Shown here: positions 54,830 through 63,342 of the stretch, in pieces
Layout of the letters: each line of letters begins with the position of its first letter
Numbering within the stretch: position 1 is the stretch's first letter
From: an uncultured Candidatus Melainabacteria bacterium
GTDB lineage: Bacteria; Cyanobacteriota; Vampirovibrionia; Gastranaerophilales; Gastranaerophilaceae
DNA length: 64,000 nucleotides
NCBI GenBank assembly: GCA_934726055.1
Contig: CAKVCZ010000005.1
Location: 1-64,000 of the forward strand
Direction: 5' to 3'
Notes under the pieces: model-generated
Told to the model about the DNA's origin: nothing
Databases searched by the model: none
Seen by the model: the letters and a program-made list of their open reading frames with translations, nothing else
Translations under genes and position numbers: made by a program

Positions 54830-56554
54830 ATGTCAGTAGGACAATTCGTTTTTATGTTACACAGCCATCTGCCATACTATCGTAAAGCTGGTATGTGGCC
54901 ATTTGGTGAAGAAAATTTATATGAATGTATGGCTGAAACATATGTTCCGCTTCTTGATGCTATTTCTGAATTATATGAAGAAGATGGTATCAAGGCAAAA
55001 TTAACTGTTGGTATAACTCCTATTTTAGCAGAACAATTAAATGATGAACATTTACAAAATGGTTTTGTTACATATATGGATACAAGAATTAAGGCTGCCG
55101 CAGAAGATGTTGAAAGATATCCTGATCCGAAAGTAGAACACTCTCAACATTTAAGCTATTTGGCTAATTTCTGCTATAACCATTTGAACAAAATTAGAGA
55201 TCATTTTGTAAACAGATATAACAAAGATTTGATTGCAGCATTCAAAAAATATCAAGATTTGGGTTGTATTGAAATTACAACATCAGGTGCTACTCACGGA
55301 TTTTCCCCATTGTTGGCTACGGATAATAACTTAAATGCTCAATTTAAAGTTGGTTCAGATACAACAAAAAGGTTGTTTGGAAAGAAGGCAAAAGGTTGTT
55401 GGCTACCTGAATGTGCTTACAGACAAGGTTATCAATATGTAGGTAAAGATGGACAAAAGAAATGGCGTCCGGCAATTGAAGTTACACTTCAAAACAACGA
55501 TATTCAATATTTCTTTACTGAATCTCACGTAATTGAAGGGGGTAATTCTATTGGTAACAGACGTGTAATTGGACCTTATGGTAATATAGAATATATTCCT
55601 TTGCCTGAAAGAGCAGCAACAGGTTATGATACTTATTCTGCTTATTGGCTACCTGATGCACAAGTAGCTGTTATGGGTAGAAACGATAGAGCAGGTTATC
55701 AAGTATGGTCTGCTGCTGATGGTTACCCTGGTGATGGTGTTTATAGAGAATTCCATAAAAAAGATGATAAATCAGGTATGCATTACTGGAGAATTACTTC
55801 TTCAAAAACTGATTTAGGCGATAAAATGTTGTATGATCCAGTTTTAGCTTTCAATAAAGTTGGCGAAAACTCTGATCACTACACAACAATGCTATACCAC
55901 TTACTAAATGATTATAAAAAAGCAACAGGTAAAGAAGGTTTAGTAATGGTTTCATTCGACACTGAATTATTCGGACACTGGTGGTTTGAAGGTGTTGAAT
56001 TTATAAAACAAGTTATTAAAAAGTTAAATGTATATCTAAAAGATGATGTTCAAATGATGACAGCAGGTGAATACCTTGAAGCTCATCCACCAAAAGAAGC
56101 TATTCAAATTCCTGAAAGTTCTTGGGGTGCAGGCGGACACTTCTATGTTTGGATGAACCACTTAACAGAATGGATGTGGCCTATTATTCATTCTTGTGAA
56201 AAACGTATTACAGAAATCGCTTCAAAATATGAAGAAAAGCCTTCTGATAGTTTGTTATTAAGAGCTTTAGCTCAATTATCAAGAGAAAACTTGCTATTGC
56301 AAAGTTCAGATTGGCCATTCTTAATTACAACATGGCAAGCAAAAGATTATGCTACTGATAGATTCAGAGAACATGTTGAAAGATTTGAAACAATTGCTGA
56401 TATGTTAGATTCTGGTTGCATCGATGAAGGCAAATTAAGAGCAATTGAAGAAATTGATAACTGCTTCCCTGACATTGATTACAGAGTATATCTTCCAATT
56501 GAAGAAGGTGTTATCCCTCAACAAGCTCCAAAATTAAAACCGTTGTATAAATAA
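54830..56554 (+). CDS. GH57-family alpha-glucan enzyme, branching-enzyme-like
   Basis: A 574-residue cytoplasmic protein. The five GH57 conserved regions can be followed: 'FMLHSHLPYYRKAGMWPFGEENLYECMAE' (region 1), 'EITTSGATHGFSPLL' (2), 'GCWLPECAYRQGY' with the nucleophile Glu (3), 'VMVSFDTELFGHWWFEG' with the acid/base Asp (4) and a C-terminal helical region with 'WPFLITTWQAKDYATDRFREHVERF' (5). The same arrangement occurs in GH57 1,4-alpha-glucan branching enzymes of Thermococcus and Cyanobacteria. Glycogen synthesis is therefore likely. A GGAG site precedes the ATG; a terminator follows. Confidence 0.9.
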   Translation: MSVGQFVFMLHSHLPYYRKAGMWPFGEENLYECMAETYVPLLDAISELYEEDGIKAKLTVGITPILAEQLNDEHLQNGFVTYMDTRIKAAAEDVERYPDPKVEHSQHLSYLANFCYNHLNKIRDHFVNRYNKDLIAAFKKYQDLGCIEITTSGATHGFSPLLATDNNLNAQFKVGSDTTKRLFGKKAKGCWLPECAYRQGYQYVGKDGQKKWRPAIEVTLQNNDIQYFFTESHVIEGGNSIGNRRVIGPYGNIEYIPLPERAATGYDTYSAYWLPDAQVAVMGRNDRAGYQVWSAADGYPGDGVYREFHKKDDKSGMHYWRITSSKTDLGDKMLYDPVLAFNKVGENSDHYTTMLYHLLNDYKKATGKEGLVMVSFDTELFGHWWFEGVEFIKQVIKKLNVYLKDDVQMMTAGEYLEAHPPKEAIQIPESSWGAGGHFYVWMNHLTEWMWPIIHSCEKRITEIASKYEEKPSDSLLLRALAQLSRENLLLQSSDWPFLITTWQAKDYATDRFREHVERFETIADMLDSGCIDEGKLRAIEEIDNCFPDIDYRVYLPIEEGVIPQQAPKLKPLYK

Positions 56555-56576
56555 TAAATACAATAATAACAATAAT

Positions 56577-56611
56577 AAAAGACATCGTTTGATATAAAGG
56601 CGGTGTCTTTT
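56577..56611 (+). terminator. terminator after the GH57 gene
   Basis: An 11-bp stem (56577-56587 with 56601-56611) including one G-U pair, followed by a short T-rich tract. Confidence 0.7.
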
Positions 56612-56644
56612 ATTTTATCTCAAAATTATATTATTAATTTTGTA

Positions 56645-56678
56645 AAAAAAGGATTTGTATTTATACAAATCCTTTTTT
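56645..56678 (-). terminator. terminator after rpsP
   Basis: A 16-bp perfect inverted repeat (56645-56660 with 56663-56678) with A and T runs at its ends, 27 bases after the rpsP stop. Confidence 0.85.
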
Positions 56679-56705
56679 GATTCTATTTCAAAGCTGTTAT
56701 AAAAA

Positions 56706-57098
56706 CTATGCTTCAGCAGGAGCTTCTTCAGCAGTTTCAGCAGGTGCTTCTGTAGCTGCAGCAGCTTCAGCTTCTGCTTGTTTTTTAGCTTCTTCTTCAG
56801 CAGCTTTTTTAGCTAAAGCTTTTTTAGAAAGTTTAACAGTTTCAGGTTTTTTGTAGTTCAAAGTACCGTCATCGTTGCAGTTTTTGATTAAGTATGCAAC
56901 AGTTTCAGTAGGTTGAGCACCTTTAGAAACCCAATCAAGTGCTGATTTTTTGTCTAAAAGCATAACTTTTGTTTTTGGATTGTAGTGTCCTAATTCTTGA
57001 ATAGGAGCACCTTCACGTTTTGTTGTAGAGTTAATTACGATAACTCTGTATGTAGGGTTCTTTTTTGAACCAAGTCTTTTTAATCTGATTTTTAACAT
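56706..57098 (-). CDS. rpsP: 30S ribosomal protein S16
   Basis: Residues 1-80 are typical S16 ('MLKIRLKRLGSKKNPTYRVIV', 'ELGHYNPKTK', 'WVSKGAQPTETVAYLI'). The following ~50 residues form a low-complexity Lys/Ala/Glu tail ending 'EEAPAEA', making the protein 130 residues rather than ~82. Similar acidic tails occur on S16 of other lineages. It is monocistronic here; the usual partners (ffh, rimM, trmD) are absent. Confidence 0.96.
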   Translation of the reverse strand: MLKIRLKRLGSKKNPTYRVIVINSTTKREGAPIQELGHYNPKTKVMLLDKKSALDWVSKGAQPTETVAYLIKNCNDDGTLNYKKPETVKLSKKALAKKAAEEEAKKQAEAEAAAATEAPAETAEEAPAEA

Positions 57099-57127
57099 TT
57101 TGTCTGTCTTTCTTAATTTTACTACTC

Positions 57128-57204
57128 GTAAACATCTAGCCGCTTGACGTTTACAGAAATAAGTTTAAGAGGAATAACTTATCCCTATGTGATTAGTAAA
57201 TCAC
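57128..57204 (-). promoter_or_regulatory. hairpins in the 5' leader of rpsP
   Basis: Three short stems lie within 110 bases upstream of rpsP: GTAAAC/GTTTAC (57128-57133/57149-57154), ATAAGTT/AACTTAT (57159-57165/57176-57182) and GTGATT/AATCAC (57189-57194/57199-57204). A ribosomal-protein leader is possible; I do not recognise a known one. Confidence 0.3.
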
Positions 57205-57278
57205 AAAAGTAATTTATAATCAACATATATTTAACTTTTTTAAAAAAGTTTCCACAAAATTTTTTTAATAATATAAGC

Positions 57279-57375
57279 TTTTTGTTGGCAAAAGGTTTTC
57301 CAAAACCTTTACCATGTTATTCTGAACGTGTTTCAGAATCTATCCAATAATCGAAGATTATTTTCAATATAGTCA
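57279..57375. repeat. degenerate relative of the dispersed repeat plus other short palindromes
   Basis: TTTTTGTTGGCAAAAGG at 57279-57295 matches the first hairpin of copies 1 and 2, and AAAGGTTTT/AAAACCTTT follows it. ATTCTGAA/TTCAGAAT (about 57319-57339) and ATAATC/GATTAT (about 57346-57361) are further palindromes. The rest of the repeat is absent. The stretch from the rpsP start to the prepilin ATG at 57533 holds no gene. Confidence 0.55.
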
Positions 57376-57469
57376 GAACAGTTCCCCTGCACGGAGTGCG
57401 TTTCTGACAAAGCCAAAATAAAATTTTACAAATGTTTTTCAAATTTTTTAATAAAAAATAAAAAAGTGT

Positions 57470-57498
57470 TTGCAACGCATGGAATTTGGGTATATAAT
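57470..57498 (+). promoter_or_regulatory. sigma-70 promoter of the intact prepilin gene
   Basis: TTGCAA, 17 bases and TATAAT, identical in elements and spacing to the promoter at 45879-45907. The ATG follows 34 bases after the -10 box. Confidence 0.75.
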
Positions 57499-57532
57499 TA
57501 TTACGTACAAGAGTAGAAAGGAGCAAATGCTT

Positions 57533-58375
57533 ATGAATAAAGGAATACGGCTATGGGAATGTGTAGAATCCAATAATAGCAATGGTTGTAACAAGTTTGG
57601 CTCTTTTCCAAAAAGCACAAAGAAATTTATAGCATTTACTCTAGCAGAAACTTTAATTGTAATGGGAATTATAGGTATTGTTGCAACCCTAACTATTCCG
57701 AATTTAAATAGTTCAACAAACAATATGGAGAAGGTTACAAAGGTCAAAAAGATTTATGCAGAGCTAACTCAGGCACATGAAAGAGCAACAGCAGTATATG
57801 GTCCGGTAGAAACCTGGTTTACAAATTTGCCGACAGGTACAAATGAAAGTCAACGCTATTTTGACAGAATAACTGAGTTTATGAAATTACAAAAATCTTG
57901 CAGAACAGGTGGCTCAAACTGTGGAAAATTTTATATGAAAGGTACTTCTTATACAAAAAATACGGCAGTGGTACTAATTAGTGGTGCGGTAGTTGGTATT
58001 GACATTTTTTCAAGTAGTTGTAATAATTCTTACACCGGATTTGATAAAATAAGGGATAGATGTGGAGTTATATATGTTGATATAGATGGCAAAGATAAAG
58101 GAAAAAATACTTTTGCAATTGATCAATTTGCGTTTAATGTTGGTAAAAGAGGAATAAAACCGGCTGGTGATTATGAATATGTTGATACTTATTTAAATGT
58201 AATAGGAGTATCTTCTATAAAAATTACATATTCTGATAAGTACAATGTTGTTGCAGGCTGGGTTATCGAAAATGGTAATATGGACTATTTAGATGTAGAT
58301 TCAGATGGCAAATGTAAAAATAATCCTTCAAGAATTTTGGGATACGGTGAAGGTATGGTTCAAAGTTGCAAGTAA
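57533..58375 (+). CDS. prepilin-like protein (intact copy)
   Basis: A 280-residue protein. I chose the ATG at 57533 for its AGAAAGGAG site; longer frames run into the promoter. A leader of about 34 residues, unusually long, precedes 'KKFIAFTLAETLIVMGIIGIVATLTIPNL', the type IV pilin N-terminal helix. Ala stands in place of the usual Gly before the cleaved Phe, and Glu5 is conserved. The C-terminal domain has 'DIDGKDKGKNTFAIDQF', 'WVIENGNMDYLDVD' and a final 'QSCK', plus several cysteines for disulfides. The leader corresponds residue by residue with the poly-G copy at 45.9 kb once that is corrected by one base. Probably a surface fibre or pseudopilus subunit. Confidence 0.88.
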   Translation: MNKGIRLWECVESNNSNGCNKFGSFPKSTKKFIAFTLAETLIVMGIIGIVATLTIPNLNSSTNNMEKVTKVKKIYAELTQAHERATAVYGPVETWFTNLPTGTNESQRYFDRITEFMKLQKSCRTGGSNCGKFYMKGTSYTKNTAVVLISGAVVGIDIFSSSCNNSYTGFDKIRDRCGVIYVDIDGKDKGKNTFAIDQFAFNVGKRGIKPAGDYEYVDTYLNVIGVSSIKITYSDKYNVVAGWVIENGNMDYLDVDSDGKCKNNPSRILGYGEGMVQSCK

Positions 58376-58505
58376 CATTTTTATTCAGGCAAATTATTTG
58401 CAATTTAGTGATTATATTTAATATTTTGACATTATTCAAAAAATATTCAATAGTTACAGTCTGTTAACGAGTTGCCCATTTGTTTATTGTTGCTAAGATA
58501 TATGT

Positions 58506-60518
58506 ATGGCAAAGGTGTTATTTGTATCGGATGATAGTGATAAAATTAAACATTATGATGCAGTGCTGACAAAGTTTTCGCATGATTTTCAGTTTGCATC
58601 TGATATTCAGATGTTTTTTGATGTTTTAGTTGCTAATATGCCAAAAATTATTATTCTGGATGCAACTTCAATGTCTTTTGATTTAAGCCAGTTATATAGA
58701 AAAATTAATGAAATAAAAGAAAGTGTTATAACTTTATCAATAATTAAAGATGATAAAATTCCACCTGAATTGCTAAATATTTCCGATGCATTTTTAACGG
58801 AACCGTTATCGGATAATATTTTGATTTCTACAATCAACGTTAATATGCGAAGAAAAGACACCTTGACTCGTTTGTCTGCATCGAATCAAAACCTTTCAAA
58901 AAGCTTGTATCAATTGGATGTTTTATATAATATAGGTTCTCAATTTGCAGCAACATTAGATAAAGAAAAACTTATAAATATTATGCTCGAAGGTTTGGAT
59001 AAGGCTTTGGGGTATTCTGTTGCGTGTGTATTAACTTTTAAATCTGATAATGAACCTATTTTGATTATCAATTCAATTAATCGTATCTCAGATAGGTTAA
59101 TGGAAGCTTTAAAATTAAGAGCTGTTTTGAATTATAAATCTTTGTTTGAAAATAAGGAAATGCCTTTTGAATTGAACATAAGCGATTTAAAAACAATTCC
59201 TTATGCAAAAAATACAATAGATGATTATGATTTTTCAATTTTAAGATATGATAATATGTTCGCTCAAATTAATTTGAGTGATAATTTTTTTGGTTTTGTT
59301 GAAATATATCGTGATACAGAGTTTACAAACGAAGATACTCAATGTTTCCATACAATTGCACAACAAGTATCTATGCCATTAAAAAATTCATCCTATATAA
59401 GTGAAATTCAAGAAAAAAACAGAGAGTTGTACAGATTGGAGCATTTGAAGTCAGAGTTTGTATCTATTGTTTCGCATGAGTTAAGAACTCCAATTACACC
59501 GCTTAAAACCTCTCTACAAATACTTTTGAGCGGTAGAGCCGGTGTTTTAACTGAAAGTATGGAAAAGTTTTTAACAATGTCTAAAAAAAATGTTGAAACT
59601 TTTGAAAAAATTATCACAGATTTGCTTGATATGTCGAAAATTGAAGCCGGAAAAATGGATTACAAATTTACGGTAACAAATCTTGAAAAGAGTATTGAAT
59701 TTGTAAAATCTCAACAAAACTGTGTAGCTGAAGAAAAAGGGATAACGTTAACAACTCATTTTGATGATACTTTGGCACTTGTATTTGCAGATACATCAAG
59801 AATACATCAAGTTTTAAATAATCTTATATCGAATGCTATAAAATTTACAAAAGAGGGTGGCAATATCGATATAAGTACAAAGTTGGTAAATGCAAAAGAT
59901 ATTACTTGTCCGGATTGTTTTAAAGATGAGTTAAAAAATCTAGACGGAAATTATATGCAAATTTGTGTAGCGGATAATGGTATAGGCATTGATGAAGAAA
60001 ATTTACCAAAGATTTTTGATCAGTTTAAGCAAGTTGAAAGTTCTTTGTTAAGAGAAGTTGGAGGAACAGGATTAGGACTGCCAATCGTAAGAAAAATATT
60101 GGATGCTCATAATGGTGCAATTTGGGTAGATAGCAAAATTAATCAAGGTTCGAAATTTTATTTTGTTCTGCCGGTATCTAATGATAAATCTAACTTCTGG
60201 ATTTTACATAAACAATCTATTCAACAAGCAAAAGTAAATAAAACTAAATTTGTTACAATATCAATAAGTGCTGAAAAAGAGTGTATCGAAAATCTTATGA
60301 AAGAAGAAAATTTATTAAATGGTACATATCTTAACAATTCATTGCTGGAAAAAGGTGAAAATAAAACGACTTTAACAATGGTAATTAGCGATGGCGACAA
60401 GAATGTAGCAGATTTTATAAAAAGAAAAATAGATTCTGTAATGCTTAATGATAAGGCACGTTATGGAAAATATGATATAATGTATTCATATACTACATAT
60501 CCTAGGGAGAAAGAATAA
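58506..60518 (+). CDS. sensor histidine kinase with a pseudo-receiver and GAF domain
   Basis: A 670-residue soluble kinase with no transmembrane segment. Residues 1-115 form a receiver-like domain; it has 'IIILDATSM', but the conserved Lys-Pro is replaced by 'LTEPLS', so it is probably not a normal phosphoacceptor. A GAF-like domain covers about 130-300. HisKA has the phosphorylated His324 in 'IVSHELRTPITPL'. HATPase_c has 'VLNNLISNAIKFT' (N box), 'VADNGIGI' (G1) and 'GGTGLGLPIV' (G2), with a cysteine pair 'ITCPDCFKDEL' inserted. About 115 extra residues follow the ATPase. The stop is directly followed by the response-regulator gene. Confidence 0.9.
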   Translation: MAKVLFVSDDSDKIKHYDAVLTKFSHDFQFASDIQMFFDVLVANMPKIIILDATSMSFDLSQLYRKINEIKESVITLSIIKDDKIPPELLNISDAFLTEPLSDNILISTINVNMRRKDTLTRLSASNQNLSKSLYQLDVLYNIGSQFAATLDKEKLINIMLEGLDKALGYSVACVLTFKSDNEPILIINSINRISDRLMEALKLRAVLNYKSLFENKEMPFELNISDLKTIPYAKNTIDDYDFSILRYDNMFAQINLSDNFFGFVEIYRDTEFTNEDTQCFHTIAQQVSMPLKNSSYISEIQEKNRELYRLEHLKSEFVSIVSHELRTPITPLKTSLQILLSGRAGVLTESMEKFLTMSKKNVETFEKIITDLLDMSKIEAGKMDYKFTVTNLEKSIEFVKSQQNCVAEEKGITLTTHFDDTLALVFADTSRIHQVLNNLISNAIKFTKEGGNIDISTKLVNAKDITCPDCFKDELKNLDGNYMQICVADNGIGIDEENLPKIFDQFKQVESSLLREVGGTGLGLPIVRKILDAHNGAIWVDSKINQGSKFYFVLPVSNDKSNFWILHKQSIQQAKVNKTKFVTISISAEKECIENLMKEENLLNGTYLNNSLLEKGENKTTLTMVISDGDKNVADFIKRKIDSVMLNDKARYGKYDIMYSYTTYPREKE

Positions 60519-60892
60519 TGAAAAAAATATTACTTGTAGATGACGAACAAGATATTGTAGAAACTCTTAAATTTGTATTAGAAAGTGAAGGATATACATG
60601 TTTTTGTGCATATAACGGAGAAGATGGTTTAAAGTTAGCAAAGGAAGTTATGCCGGATTTGATGATACTTGACGTTATGATGCCAAAAATTAACGGTTTT
60701 AAAATTAGCAGGTTGTTAAAATACGATGCCAAATATAAAAATATTCCAATTATAATGCTAACTGCAAGAACTCAGGATTCTGATAAACAAATTGGTGAAG
60801 AAACAGGAGCTGATGTATATATTACAAAGCCTTTTGATTTGGATAATGTAATTGATACTGTTAAAAATTTGCTACAAGGAAAAGAAAATTAG
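60518..60892 (+). CDS. single-domain response regulator
   Basis: A 124-residue CheY/SpoIIR-like receiver without an output domain. Asp8-Asp9, phosphoacceptor Asp52 in 'MILDVMMPKINGF', the Thr in 'MLTART' and Lys in 'YITKPFD' are all present. It overlaps the kinase stop by one base (AATG) and precedes the PilB-like gene by six bases, so signal output may reach the pilus-type machinery by protein contact, as in twitching systems. That link is inference. Confidence 0.93.
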   Translation: MKKILLVDDEQDIVETLKFVLESEGYTCFCAYNGEDGLKLAKEVMPDLMILDVMMPKINGFKISRLLKYDAKYKNIPIIMLTARTQDSDKQIGEETGADVYITKPFDLDNVIDTVKNLLQGKEN

Positions 60893-60898
60893 ATTATT

Positions 60899-62278
60899 AT
60901 GATGGATGCTGTTAACAATAAAACGTTAGAAAAATTAAAATATGACCTTGTGAGAGAAGGATTGGTTGAGTATGAAACCGTTGAAAATGCTCAGGAATTG
61001 GCAAATGCTCAAAATATTAACATAGGTCAGGCATTAATTAATTCAAATATTTTAACTGAAGAAACTCTTTTAAAGTTTTTGGAATCAAAATTACATATAC
61101 CGTATGTGAATCTTGATGATTATACATTAGATAAAAACTGCTTGCATTATATAAATTTGATAGATGCCAAAAAATATAAGATTATTCCGTTATTCAAAAT
61201 AGAAGATGTTTTAACTGTTGCAATGGCTGATCCTCTGGATTTGTTTGCAATTGATAAAATTATGGAAAAGGCAGAATGTTCAATTGATCCTGTGATTTCT
61301 TCCGAAACAAGTATTTTGAAGAAGATAGATGAATATTACAAAACTCCAAATACCGTAGGTGAAATTTTTACGGAACTTCGTGATACAGACTATGACTGGC
61401 ATGAAGAATTGAATAATGATGATTTATCTGAAGAACATATACAAAGAATTTTAAGAGCAATTTTAAAACAAGCAATATTGGAAAATAAACATGAAGTTTA
61501 TTTTGCACATGTTGAAGAAGGATTGGAAATAACCTTTAAAGACAAGGGTTCTGTTTATGATAAAGGTTATATCCCTGCAGTTTTGACTTCCTTAGTTGTA
61601 AATAAATTAAAAACTTTATCAAATTTAGATCCTGCGGTTAGCGAGATTCCACAACTTGGAAAACTTTGTTTCAAAGTAGATGAGATTACTTTATTTGCAA
61701 GTATCTCATTCTTCCCAACTGTTATGGGTGAACGTATTGCTCTAAAAATATATAAACCACCAATGCCATTGACAACAATAATTAAAGACGATTCAAAATT
61801 ACAATTACTAAAAGGTTCTCTTGATTCTGCCGGTATTGTTTTGGTTTGTGGTGCACCACTTTCAGGCAAAACTCATATAATTTATTCACTATTGAATGAA
61901 ATAGCAGATTCTAAGAAAAATGTAATGACAATTGAATCTATAACAAAATATAATTTGCCTAAAATAAATCAATGTGAATTAAATGAAAGTATTGGCTTTA
62001 ATTTGGATAAAGCATTGAGATTTATAGAGTTTCAATCACCTCAGTTGTTATACATTGAGGGCATGATGTCCAAATATGATTATATTTCGAGCCTTGTATT
62101 CAATAACAAAACCGTGATAACAGAATTTTTGGCAGAAAATATGTCTGATTTGCGTGAAAAAATGGCATATCCGGAAGTTGAAACTTTTAAATCTTTGGTA
62201 AATTGTTTGATTTTCATTCATTCTAAAGATAGTGTTGAAATTTTTGACAAAAATACAATTCAAAAATACTTGGCATAA
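60899..62278 (+). CDS. divergent PilB/GspE-like protein
   Basis: A 459-residue protein. The N-terminal ~150 residues match the MshEN/GspE N-terminal domain ('NIGQALINSNILTEETLLKFLESKLHIPYVNLDDY', 'VAMADPLDLFAID'). A GspE-like ATPase core follows: Walker A 'VCGAPLSGKTHII' is intact and 'FPTVMGERIALKIYKP' matches the family. However the Walker B/Asp region reads 'QLLYIEGMMSKYD' instead of 'ILVGEIRDxET', the His box is missing, and there is no tetracysteine zinc site. It may be a regulatory or inactive paralogue of a pilus assembly ATPase. ATG at 60902 is an alternative start. Confidence 0.8.
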   Translation: MMDAVNNKTLEKLKYDLVREGLVEYETVENAQELANAQNINIGQALINSNILTEETLLKFLESKLHIPYVNLDDYTLDKNCLHYINLIDAKKYKIIPLFKIEDVLTVAMADPLDLFAIDKIMEKAECSIDPVISSETSILKKIDEYYKTPNTVGEIFTELRDTDYDWHEELNNDDLSEEHIQRILRAILKQAILENKHEVYFAHVEEGLEITFKDKGSVYDKGYIPAVLTSLVVNKLKTLSNLDPAVSEIPQLGKLCFKVDEITLFASISFFPTVMGERIALKIYKPPMPLTTIIKDDSKLQLLKGSLDSAGIVLVCGAPLSGKTHIIYSLLNEIADSKKNVMTIESITKYNLPKINQCELNESIGFNLDKALRFIEFQSPQLLYIEGMMSKYDYISSLVFNNKTVITEFLAENMSDLREKMAYPEVETFKSLVNCLIFIHSKDSVEIFDKNTIQKYLA

Positions 62279-62313
62279 GCTTGTATTTATAGAAATTGGT
62301 GAGATAAGGTATT

Positions 62314-62904
62314 TTAAACCTCAAATTCGACAGTTGAATCAACTTCAGGTTTTATTTCTTTTGCAATATAATTTTCATTTTCGGAATTGATTTCTTCTGA
62401 ATTTTCGCTTTTTATTTTGTCATTTAAATATTTTAAATATTCGGCATAAGTTACAACTCCGTTTTTATTTAAGTCCATATCTTCGTTGTATTTTTCGTCG
62501 CCTTTTTTAGCGTAAATTGCTTTATCTTCAACTTTAGTTTCGTCGTCATCTTTTAAATTACTTTTTACGGTTTTATCATCTGAATTGGCGGAAATTATTG
62601 CTTGTAGCATTTGAAGTTTGTCTTTTTCGCTGATATTATTTTCTTCGCAATATTTATTAAATTCTTCTAATGAAACTTGTCCGTCATTATTCAAATCCAT
62701 TTGTTTAATAAATCCTGCACTGCCTTTTTTTGCTAAAATAACATTGCTGTTAGGAGATGTTTTTTGATTATTTTTAGATTCAATTTTTGTTTCTAATTTA
62801 TCTTGATTATTTTTGTTACTTTCTTTTAATAGCTTTTGAGCATTTTTATATTGATTTATAAAATTAGTTAAATCTGAATTTGAAGATATATTTGACGAAT
62901 CCAT
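62314..62904 (-). CDS. EF-hand calcium-binding protein
   Basis: A 196-residue, highly charged protein without a signal peptide. Two EF-hand loops: D70-x-N72-x-D74-G-Q76-x-S78-x-x-E81 and D144-x-N146-x-N148-G-V150-x-T152-x-x-E155. Each is preceded by a similar 'AKKG' segment, so the protein has an internal duplication of about 74 residues. Between and around them the chain is Lys/Asn/Glu/Ser-rich and probably disordered. Calcium binding is likely for the first loop and plausible for the second. The partner is unknown. A GGAG site precedes the ATG. Confidence 0.8.
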   Translation of the reverse strand: MDSSNISSNSDLTNFINQYKNAQKLLKESNKNNQDKLETKIESKNNQKTSPNSNVILAKKGSAGFIKQMDLNNDGQVSLEEFNKYCEENNISEKDKLQMLQAIISANSDDKTVKSNLKDDDETKVEDKAIYAKKGDEKYNEDMDLNKNGVVTYAEYLKYLNDKIKSENSEEINSENENYIAKEIKPEVDSTVEFEV

Positions 62905-62988
62905 TTATAAGTCTCCTTGTATGTTTTGACAAAAATTTTTAAAAAATTTTGCATTAAATTTTTGAAATTTATTGCTTATTTTAGCATT

Positions 62989-63021
62989 AAAAAAGACAAT
63001 GTTCAATTCATTGTCTTTTTT
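62989..63021. terminator. rho-independent terminator
   Basis: A perfect 13-bp stem (62989-63001 with 63009-63021), a seven-base loop and A/T flanks. It borders a tRNA-3'-end-like sequence in the same way as the terminator at 36527 borders tRNA-Tyr. Confidence 0.8.
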
Positions 63022-63057
63022 AAATTGGGCCGCAGGTGTCAAAACTCGAACTTAAAA

Positions 63058-63147
63058 TTGTATGTAAATGAGTTTATAAAAGAAATTAAAGAAAACGCCG
63101 AAACATTTAATATTGTTGAAATTAACACGCTTTTAAAAGTTGCATAA
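63058..63147 (+). pseudogene. small gene fragment
   Basis: About 29 codons from a TTG, reading 'YVNEFIKEIKENAETFNIVEINTLLKVA' in two stretches of charged, helix-like sequence with no start signal of quality. It could be the tail of a lost gene. No family recognised. Confidence 0.25.
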
Positions 63148-63201
63148 TTGTTTTTTGTCATACAAAAAACAAATCATACATTTTGATAATAGTTAAAAAC
63201 A

Positions 63202-63290
63202 TAATAAAAGTTATCCAACCGAAAAGGGCTCACTGGAATACTCCAACCCAAATTCATTCTCGCAAAGCGATATTTGGATAACTACTATTA
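63202..63290. repeat. 89-bp element bounded by 17-bp inverted repeats
   Basis: 63202-63218 and 63274-63290 are inverted repeats with two mismatches (inner ten bases AGTTATCCAA/TTGGATAACT perfect). The interior contains a small TCGC-AAA-GCGA hairpin. It could be a structured RNA, a protein-binding site or a miniature element. It lies about 50 bases upstream of the HEPN-type gene. Confidence 0.5.
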
Positions 63291-63342
63291 TTATTACCGA
63301 TTTATGGTACAATGTCAAGTGTAGTAGGAGAAAATAATAAAC

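Noticed and set aside
57470..57532. Upstream extension of the prepilin gene
   Set aside because: The extension covers the -35/-10 elements; the ATG at 57533 has a good ribosome-binding site and matches the paralogue's start.
63026..63054. tRNA-like 3' half on the minus strand
   Set aside because: The T stem cannot form properly and no anticodon arm or 5' half is present, so it is not annotated as a tRNA gene; kept only as a possible remnant.
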